Source: Antedon mediterranea (taxonomy: Eukaryota; Echinodermata; Crinoidea; Comatulida; Antedonidae). Taken from it: a stretch of 64,000 bases of DNA. This document shows positions 56,880 through 64,000 of the stretch, piece by piece (positions within the stretch are counted from its first letter, which is position 1; every line of letters starts with the position of its first letter). Both the position numbers and the translations under genes were made by a program. A model generated the notes under the pieces. That model saw nothing but the letters and a program-made list of their open reading frames with translations. It did not search any database and was not told where the DNA came from. The stretch spans positions 317,001-381,000 of the forward strand of contig NC_092671.1 of assembly GCF_964355755.1 (NCBI RefSeq), read 5' to 3'.

Positions 56880-59800
56880 CTGAAAAATGTAAAATTGTCA
56901 TTATTATTATTATTTTAATATCTAATAAATAAGGATGATAGAAATGAGGATGAATTTCATTGTCTTATTGACTTATCAATAAAGAGGGAGCCCTTTATTT
57001 TGAAAATGTATATTTCTTATGGCTGCTCAATGATTTATGTTGCCTTTTTAAGGAAACACCAACTAAATTGTTTTGATAAATGTTGTTTATTTGTTTTCTT
57101 CCTTGATGTTCATTTTATCAACTATGTTTTGATGTGTTAATAAAGAATTAAAAGAATTGAATACAAACTGCTTACCTTTTCGATGTCCATTTCAAATGGA
57201 GATTCTAACAAGCCATCTTCATTATGTGGTTTATATATATACATTGGATTTCCAAAGTTTCTATCAGTGTCCGCAGAATCAAGCCTAGAATGTTTGAAGC
57301 CACCTAATAATCTGTAATCAAAAGATGCAAATAATGACTGCTGTAGGTTTGAGGTTATAAGCGAGTTTGATATAGAAAAATCAGTTCATACAAAACTATC
57401 TAACCATTATATATTATAATAATTAAATAAAACTAAAGAACCATCCTGAACTACTTTTATTCATAGATGGACTAGTGTCAAATTGGAGAGTGTACATGTA
57501 AAGAAAAACAACAAAAACATGTTTAAATACCTCTGTCGTCTGTAGCAGAACACAGCTCCGATGATGATTATAATCAAAATGAAGATAATAATTGGAATTG
57601 CAATTTGCAACGACCCTGAAAAAAGATTACAATTTTAAATTACTTAAAAGACCAACTAATTAAGTTATTAAACCATCATCATGGTGCCGTACGTATGAAC
57701 GCCAGGCTAGTGATCTGAAGGTCATGTGTTTGAGTCCCACCTGAGAATAATTTAAATTTTGTTCACAAATATTCTCACATGTAAATTATTACTATTATCT
57801 TTATACAGAAATAGTATTATCATTAATCATCATTATCATCATCATTAAAAATCATTACCTGATTGCGATGAAGTCTGTTTTGACTTAGATTTTGACAACG
57901 ATGTTTGGCAAGTATTTCCTGTAAAATCAGCTGGACAACTAGGATGTTAAAAAAAATAATAATTATTAAAAATTATGGATGGTTACATGTTATAAATATA
58001 TACGTGTACATTATGTAAAAGCCTCAATGTAATTTAGAATAAAAAGGTTAGATTTTAAAGATGCCTTTCATTAGCAATTGAAGTTGTCCGACAGGCCCAA
58101 GAAAAAGAGCTTTACAGATTGGCCATAAGAAGGTTCTACAAGATAATATTGGTTAATTGTCTAAATAGTCTTAGAATAGTCATTCTTTCTTGCTAAACTA
58201 TATGTACATTTTCTAGTGCCACAATAATACAGTATCACACTACCTGCAAGTAGGTCTTGGATCTTCCTCCTTCACTGTACAAAGTCCACTATTTTTACAA
58301 TAGCCATTACAAAGATCTTTACCACACTGAGCACCAACATATTGAACTGGGCAAGAGCATTCTGCTACACTATCTAAAAATATGATATCACAAATTTAAT
58401 TAGTTTACACACTAAATCTGATGATGTCGAAACCAATAGTGCATTTTCTTTGAGGATATTAGTATTTCAAATGTACACATCCCAAATCATAATAATGTCT
58501 TACAAAGGAAATCACAGACCTACATAAATACACAAATTACATTTTACCTTTCACTGTACAATTTCCTCCATTTCTGCAAAAGTTTACACACGGATTAATT
58601 TTTTGTCGTTCACAATTCTTTCCATAAAAACCTTCCAGACAACTGTAATAACAAAGTTTAATGATAATAAAATGTAATGATAGATTAGCTTTCTTTAAGT
58701 TAGAGACATTTCAATCAAACAAAAATCGGTTATAAAATGAATGAAGGGATGATGGATGGTAATCAATGGGTGAATAACAGATAGGATAGCCATAACAATT
58801 TTCTTATAAAAAAAAACATTTTTAAATAAATATAAGAAATAAATATAACAATGGTGTGTTTGAGTGACTATTATGATAACAAATTAAGCCAAAAATAGAT
58901 GAGTAGATAAAATAGATACATTATTAATATATCACTTTTTTACCGCTGAAACCAAATAATTTAGAATGTCACGCATCAGAAACTCCCACATATCACAAAT
59001 GAATGAAATGTTAAACTGTACATCACATGCATAATGTAATTACCAACAGAATGCACATTACACTAAATTATAATCCGTTAACATACCACCTACCGAATGC
59101 ATGAATGACATAACAATGAGACATTAATCAATCAAGTTAAGAGGTAAAATACTTATCATTGCATGTTGTTTACAATCAAGGTAAGAGGTAAACTACTCAT
59201 CATTCAGGGCTCGATTTAGTGCTAGCCCGGCGTACAATGGCTAGTAAAAACAGCTCCGGGCTACCTAAAGTATCTTCCTTTAAGCCCGGATGGCTAGTAG
59301 GTTGTGGGAACTCGAAATTGGGACGAAATGACCTCATAAAAATAACTCCAGCATAAAAGACATATGTCTTGGCAACATCAGCAAAAAAACCACTCGGGCG
59401 CTGCTGTGGCCATAACAAGTGATGATGTAGGCGGAGCCTCTCATAATCAAGCAAATTTTCCGAATTATGATTGGCCATTTATGTTTTTGTCAGAGTGTTG
59501 ACAAAGTGCGAGGCAGCGAGGCACGCGAGGCAAGCGCGGCATGCCAAATATTTGTGCGAGGCATCATTTTATCATTTCCAAAAGTGCGAGGCATGTGAGG
59601 CATATAGTTTACAATTTCAAAAAGGTGCGAGGCATATCTTAACGTGCTATTATGCTATATTATAGGCCTAATAATCAATCGATACAAGCGTACCTAAATA
59701 GATTCGTGTATACACTCATCATGTTGTTTATTTTATTTTACTCACATGTCTCTCGAACATAGCAGAGTGAAAATAATATTTTGTCACACCCCTGCGCCTA

Positions 59801-62800
59801 GATCCGGTAGACCCGAGAGATGGAAAATCCCTCTTTACTATTTAGCAGGTAGCGGAATGATTCAGCCCTCAGCTCAGAGGATTGTGGTGCATTCCCCTCC
59901 TATAGCACGTGGTTTCAGCAGCAACGCACAGACTTCTCTCTGAGCGGCGTGCCAAAGACATTTTTTGACATTCCATTCTCTAGGAACAACACGTGTACCT
60001 CTCTCGCAAATAAAGTGAACAGCGATTGCCAGGACAAGTTCAATAACTGGCGGTGAATAAAAGGTAACTGATATGCCGATCCAATAACATGCCGCAAAGA
60101 AAAAAATTGCAACAGAATTCTGGAGCGCGTGTGAAAAAAGACTTGTAATACTAGGCCTAAAATTAAACTTTAGCTAATATGCTTAGCCCTAACCTAGATA
60201 AGAGGCCTATGTAGAAAATAATCTAATCAATTTTGATAAAATAATAATTGGTGTAATATTTAATAATGATACACTATTCCTGTTTTAGTAAGCTAGGTAT
60301 ATTACGAACGATTTTAATTTATTGTTGTCCATGTACGTACTAATAAACCTGGCGCTAGTTTCCTTCGCTTGTATTTTTACTCCAAATTTGATAAATAACT
60401 AACTTTATCGTGTATATACCACACCTTAGAAGTATACCTCATGAGTACTTTAATGAAAGAATCACATAAAAAGTAACAAATAAATCCTTAAATTAATGAT
60501 TTTACAGTCGTGTTTCTCGCACACTGTTCGCGAATTTCACTTATTCAATGTTCAATATTTTTGTTTCTATGGAGCGCCAAAAGAGCAACGATAATAGAGG
60601 ACTAAAACTCAGTGGAATGCGTCAATTTCTCATGCATTTATTGGTGAAAAACACGTTTTATTTCAATATATTTGTTAATTTGTCAATAAAAATGTTGTAA
60701 TATGTTACTGCTGATACTGTTCTGTTTTCAAAGAATAATAATCGATCCTAAATCAACATCACTACCTAGTCTAGACCTAGGACATCCTACTAAGGATATT
60801 ATGATGAATTTTTCTATTTTATTCTTTAAAAGGTAACGAAACCGTGTACATTATCAACAGTAACATTTTTCCTTACTGACAGTGACAAAATCTATTGAAA
60901 TTGTACTTGATTTTCACCAAATAATGCGTTAAATATAAATGGATTCCACAGAGTTTTTAGCCCTCTAATTAATTTTGCTCTTTTGGCGTTCCATAGAAAC
61001 CAAAATATTGAACATTGAGTGTGCGAAATGCGAGAAAAACAACGTCTGTAAAATCACCAATTTAATGGATTTATTGTTACTTTTATGTGATTTTTCTTCA
61101 TTAAAGTAGGCCTACTAATTCTAATAGGCTGTGGTATTCAGGATAAAGTTGGTTAAAATACAAGGCAGGTGCAAAAGGAAACTAGCCTAGCGGGCCTAGG
61201 CCTAGGCTACTTCAATTTCGGTGATTTCCTGCCTTGCAATTTTGAGAAATGATAAAATGATGCCTCGCATTTTTTGATGATGGTAAAACGATGCCTCGCA
61301 TAAATTTCTGACTTGCCTCGCATGCCTTCCCTGCCTCGCGTGCCTCGCTGCCTCGCACTTTGTTACTACCCTTTTTGTCACCCAGGTTATTGTGAAGTAG
61401 GCGGAGCTTCATTATCAGGTCAAACGTGTCACAAAAATATGACCATAAATAACGAACTGTGATTGGCCAAATGTAGTAGAATTTTGTCAATGTTAAAAAT
61501 AACTTGTCTAGTCTTCTTGTCAGGCCTGGTTGTCACAGATCAAAGCTAGGGATATTTTGTAGGGCCGGGTGGCTGGCTCTATCCCTGTAGGTAGGCCATG
61601 GAGGCCATATTTTATAATATGCGTAGGCCTAGATAGAATCAAAAGCCATCGTTTGGCATCGTGATGGCTGCTCAGCAGCTAGGCCTAGCTAGATACTACC
61701 ATTTTGGTAACAGTTGAGTAGAGTAGGCCAGGTGCTCCAATGCGATCTAGCTAGGCTAGGTAGGCCTACGTCTATCCTAGCTACCCTACTATAAATAATA
61801 GGCTCTCTAGGCCTAGGCCTAGCCTAAGGTAGACAGAATCTAATTAGTTTTCTTGGCTAGGTTGAAGCCCAACAACAAAAAGACCTCAATAAATCGATTC
61901 TGTGAATATGGTGAGCATGAAATAGACTATGCGTCGCGACGCAAAGTTAATTTTTATAATGTGAACAATAAAGAAATACAATTTTGTGTAATTTTTCATG
62001 CAATAATAGTTTAATAGAGTTGTTATGCGCGATTTGAACGATTTGCGCAATTTGAAATTGCGCAAGGATTTTCTTGAAACAAAATTGAAACATGTGTTTC
62101 AAATTGCGCAAGCAACGTATTAAATTGCGCAAGTAATCTGCAAATTGCGCAAGGTTTTTCGACAGATTGTGAAATCATGCACACCCATATTTTGTTAGTA
62201 ATTTCTAAGAATGATTCAAAATTAAAGATAATATCGCATTTCCTTACCCTCCCGGGAGCCTCCCTCCCGAATTTTTTTTGACGAATAAAAAAAATCTCGA
62301 ATTCCCAATGGTTCTATAAAATACCATATTCACACATAATATGAGGAGAAGGCATAAATAAATACCAATAGTAATATAATAATTTCAATTCAAATATCAG
62401 TACTAATGACGATTAATAAGACTAATAACGATTGGATTTTTTTTAGAAACAATAATTATTACAAATTATTAGACGTTTACTATTTAACTTAAAAATTAAA
62501 TTTAATGACGGCAAGAAAATCCTTGCGCAATTTCAAATTGCGCAAGAATTCTTTGCGCAATTTTAAATTGCGCAAATCGTTCAAATCGCGCATAACACAG
62601 TATTTATGTAAATGTTTAGCAATTCTCGAGCGTTTAGATTAGTGCGCCCTCTATTGTACAAAATGCCTGAATTCATTTATATGGCGGCCCTGCTATCACG
62701 GTGCGATAATAAGAGTGGGCTAGTAAAATAATGTATGGGCTAGTGAAATCTACAGTGAACTAGCCCAGTGGGCTAGCAACATGAAAAAGATAAATCGAGC

Positions 62801-63817
62801 CCTGTCATTGCATGTTGTTTACAATCAAGGTAAGGGGTAAAATACTCATCATTTAAAATGGTTCAAAACCACTACTATACATTACAGAATTAATACCCAA
62901 TGGTCTGACATGTAAATGATGGGATTCACACAGTATGAATGATAATACCATTGCATATGGTACATTAATAAATGGTTCAATTGTGATGGTATGACAATCA
63001 ATACCATTACAGATGGTACATTAATGAATGGTTCAATGGTGATGGTACAATACTATTATAGATGGTACAATGGTAAATGGTTTAATGATGATGGTACAAT
63101 ACCATTACAGATGGTACACTAGTGAATGGTTCAATGATGATGGTACAATGCCATAGATGGTGCACTAGTGAATGGTTCAATGGTGGTGTACAACAACCAG
63201 ATGGTACACACAGTGACTGGTTCAATGTGGGTGGTAGTGAAGAGCACCAATAACTTGTAGACTCACATGCAAGTCATCGTCCCACTTATCATAGCACAAT
63301 CTGCATTATTCTTGCAAATTCCTTGGCATTTATTCACTTGACAGTTTTTACCCGTAAAAGAAGCTGGACAAATGCAAGTAGCTTGTCCGTTGCTGTTAAC
63401 ACTACATTTACCGCCATTTAAACAGTAATTTTCACAAATTCTTGATTTACATTTTTCACCAGAATATCCAACCAAACAGCTTTACAGAAACACATAAATA
63501 TCACTAATATATTATTTTTTGGCTTCTACTTTATAATTATTAATAATAAAATGACATTTCATTAATACGCTTTTTACCAAAGGGTATATTTTAATACATT
63601 CCAATCACATATTTAATTAATTGAATAGGTACATGGGTAAAATAACAGTATGCTAAAAGTAGATGATTAATGGGTAATTAGTAAACAGGGGGAAAGCATG
63701 CAGAGTAACAGTTAACACTTGAAAGAATATGAATATATTACCTGCACACTGGTACTTGATCACTGTTCATTTGACATGTTCCACCATTAGAACAATAGTT
63801 TTTTGTACATTTAGTAC
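56721..63817 (-). CDS. LRP1: LRP1-type low-density lipoprotein receptor-related protein, C-terminal 8 exons
   Basis: Large endocytic and signalling receptor; only the C-terminal 323 residues are in the window. Coding order on the - strand: 63817-63742, 63479-63267, 58642-58548, 58373-58244, 57938-57859, 57615-57531, 57311-57176, 56879-56721 (TAG stop at 56723-56721). All splice sites are GT-AG and phases join. Order of domains: five EGF-like repeats (exons 1-5), a Ser/Lys-rich linker, a very hydrophobic transmembrane helix, then a tail of about 105 residues. The tail has a GGFKHSR segment, a first motif GNPMY, a dileucine (DGLL), a second motif SNFSNPAYGSLY and an acidic end. The layout EGF cluster-TM-'GNPxY...LL...NFxNPxYxxLY' is that of LRP1 rather than LDLR or megalin. 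Upstream ligand-binding repeats, beta-propellers and any furin site lie beyond the right edge. The gene converges on the cyclase gene. Confidence 0.9.
57176..57311 (-). CDS. LRP1: LRP1-like exon: cytoplasmic tail with first NPxY
   Basis: On the - strand after 'gattacag', ending 'gaaaag|gtaag'. It encodes LLGGFKHSRLDSADTDRNFG, NPMYIYKPHNEDGLLESPFE and MDIEK. GNPMY occupies the position of the membrane-proximal NPxY of LRP1; DGLL is a possible dileucine sorting signal. Confidence 0.93.
57531..57615 (-). CDS. LRP1: LRP1-like exon: transmembrane helix
   Basis: On the - strand after 'tttcag', ending 'agacagag'-type donor into 'gtattt'. It encodes SLQIAIPIIIFILIIIIIGA followed by VFCYRRQ: an Ile-rich membrane span and a basic stop-transfer. 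Confidence 0.93.
57670..57745 (+). repeat. Possible tRNA-derived SINE remnant
   Basis: 'ggtcatgtgtttgagtccca' resembles a decayed B-box (GGTTCGANTCC), preceded at plausible distance by 'catggtgccgta', a weak A-box. No complete cloverleaf forms. Intronic in the LRP1-like gene. Confidence 0.3.
57859..57938 (-). CDS. LRP1: LRP1-like exon: last EGF end and extracellular linker
   Basis: On the - strand after 'atcctag', ending 'tcag|gtaatg'. It encodes CPADFTGNTCQ, closing the last EGF, then a Ser/Lys/Gln-rich linker (TSLSKSKSKQTSSQSG) to the membrane. Confidence 0.91.
58244..58373 (-). CDS. LRP1: LRP1-like exon: EGF-like repeats 4-5
   Basis: On the - strand after 'tttttag', ending 'tgcag|gtag'. 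It encodes SVAECSCPVQYVGAQCGKDL, CNGYCKNSGLC and TVKEEDPRPTC. The cysteine spacing continues the EGF pattern across the junctions. Confidence 0.92.
58548..58642 (-). CDS. LRP1: LRP1-like exon: EGF-like repeats 3-4
   Basis: On the - strand after 'attacag', ending 'aaag|gtaaaa'. It encodes CLEGFYGKNCERQKINPCVN and FCRNGGNCTVK. The split codon with the previous exon restores Ile in the C-I-C pattern. 4.6 kb of intron separates it from the previous exon because of a transposon insertion. Confidence 0.92.
59493..61371. mobile_element. Nested foldback element with 'gcgaggca' arms
   Basis: A perfect 31-bp inverted repeat, 59502-59532 with 61332-61362, contains 'gtgcgaggcagcgaggcacg'. Each arm continues for about 140 bp with reiterated 'tgcgaggcat'. 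An inner pair of arms (60546-60588 with 60975-61017; 'tatggagcgccaaaagagca' with one change) and further homology make most of the element one long palindrome centred near 60770. The left arm has about 700 extra bases (59650-60330). 'tttttgtca' flanks both sides (59484-59492, 61372-61380), a candidate target duplication. Confidence 0.75.
62021..62597. mobile_element. Nested 577-bp MITE with 33-bp terminal inverted repeats
   Basis: Begins 'tgttatgcgcgatttgaacg' at 62021, and its reverse complement ends the element at 62597, with about 33 bp matching including 'atttgcgcaattt'. Both sub-terminal regions contain many 'aaattgcgcaa' motifs. No coding capacity and no clear target duplication. It sits inside the 3.6-kb element. 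Confidence 0.8.
62940..63232. repeat. Degenerate about 49-bp tandem repeat next to an LRP1-like exon
   Basis: 'gaatggttcaatg' recurs at about 62971, 63027, 63076, 63125, 63171 and 63219, with 'gatggtacaataccatta' blocks between. It ends about 35 bp from the donor side of the exon at 63267-63479. Confidence 0.75.
63267..63479 (-). CDS. LRP1: LRP1-like exon: EGF-like repeats 1-3
   Basis: On the - strand after 'ctgtaaag', ending 'tgcat|gtgagt'. It completes one EGF (CLVGYSGEKC), carries a full one (CENYCLNGGKC...CICPASFTGKNC) and begins a third (CQGICKNNADC...MTC). 213 nt, phase 2 in and out. Confidence 0.93.
63742..63817 (-). CDS. LRP1: LRP1-like exon: EGF-like repeat (first in window)
   Basis: On the - strand after 'gcctatag', ending 'tgcag|gtaat'. 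It encodes TKCTKNYCSNGGTCQMNSDQ and VPVCS, the first four cysteines of an EGF repeat completed by the next exon. Earlier exons are outside the window. Confidence 0.9.
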
Positions 63818-64000
63818 CTATAGGCAAATGAATATCCATCATAAGGCTTATATATTATATTATTATTATATATTTTCACATGGTTTATACAGTAGGAGTA
63901 TTCCTTTTTATCCTCACTTTACTTTTCAGATATAACTTAGAATAGAATATTAAAATCATCAATTGTTGTTTATTGATTTTACTATTAATTGTAATTATTT

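Larger units (their letters stand above)
59205..62804. mobile_element. 3.6-kb non-autonomous DNA transposon (hAT-like ends) in LRP1-like intron
   Basis: Exactly 3600 bp. Terminal inverted repeats 'cagggctcgattta' (59205-59218) and 'taaatcgagccctg' (62791-62804) are perfect over 14 bp. Both ends have sub-terminal 'gctagccc' and 'ggctagt' motifs. A 5-bp target duplication tcatt flanks it (59200-59204, 62805-62809). The CAGGG ends resemble hAT elements, though hAT duplications are usually 8 bp. No transposase is encoded. It carries two nested elements (59493-61371 and 62021-62597). Confidence 0.8.
59156..62853. repeat. 49-bp direct repeats flanking the transposon
   Basis: 59156-59204 and 62805-62853 share 'tcattgcatgttgtttacaa', 'tcaaggtaag' and 'actcatcatt'. 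A degenerate third copy precedes them at about 59127-59160. They look like a pre-existing 44-bp tandem repeat whose copies share the tcatt junction, split by the insertion. Confidence 0.85.

Noticed and set aside
59200-60112. Short ORFs inside the 3.6-kb transposon as possible transposase
   Set aside because: All are under 100 codons, several read through 'gcgaggca' repeats, and none shows DDE or zinc-finger motifs.
59156-62853. 49-bp direct repeats as a long target-site duplication or LTRs
   Set aside because: A third degenerate copy upstream shows that they belong to a pre-existing tandem repeat. The ends just inside are inverted, not direct, repeats.
56721-63817. Alternative identity as Notch, Delta or another EGF-TM protein
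   Set aside because: The cytoplasmic tail has two NPxY motifs in LRP1 context and no DSL, LNR or ankyrin features.

Overview
The window looks like AT-rich metazoan nuclear DNA from a marine deuterostome, most likely an echinoderm. The evidence is vertebrate-style gene families split into many small GT-AG exons, TTAGGG-type telomeric repeats, abundant 'taggccta' motifs and heavy invertebrate-type transposon and minisatellite load. The species assignment is inference. There are no operons, CRISPR arrays, rRNA genes or confident tRNA genes.

Two protein-coding genes converge tail to tail. (1) On the + strand, 5219-49379, are the last 19 exons of a receptor guanylate cyclase of the natriuretic-peptide-receptor type. 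They run from the end of the extracellular ANF-receptor domain through the transmembrane helix, pseudokinase domain, dimerisation coiled coil and catalytic cyclase domain to a TGA stop. I traced every intron boundary and all reading-frame phases join, giving 723 residues. The N-terminal part, roughly 300-350 residues by family length, lies upstream of the window. (2) On the - strand, 63817-56721, are the last eight exons of an LRP1-type endocytic receptor: five EGF-like repeats, a transmembrane helix and a cytoplasmic tail with two NPxY motifs. Its N-terminal part lies beyond the right edge.

Layout: 1-5218, presumed upstream intron of the cyclase gene with a 62-bp GC-richer tandem repeat. 5219-13280, extracellular and transmembrane exons with foldback elements in the introns. 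13281-26012, a 12.7-kb intron holding a 47-bp minisatellite (16 copies), an intact 1092-codon non-LTR retrotransposon ORF (antisense) and a 1.66-kb 29-bp minisatellite. 26013-32786, kinase-homology exons with a second, 5'-truncated LINE (antisense). 37798-49379, remaining kinase-homology and cyclase exons; one intron is filled by exactly 29 copies of a 59-bp repeat that starts inside the splice donor. 49380-56720, intergenic, with a 28-bp minisatellite and a cluster of about 11 near-perfect hairpin units. 56721-63817, the LRP1-like gene, whose largest intron holds a 3.6-kb non-autonomous DNA transposon with two further elements nested inside it.

The two genes belong to unrelated processes (peptide-stimulated cGMP synthesis; endocytosis and signalling) and share only a convergent position. 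The most unusual content is the repeat architecture: the splice-site-abutting 59-mer array, the hairpin-unit cluster between the converging genes, and the three-level nested transposon with identifiable target duplications.
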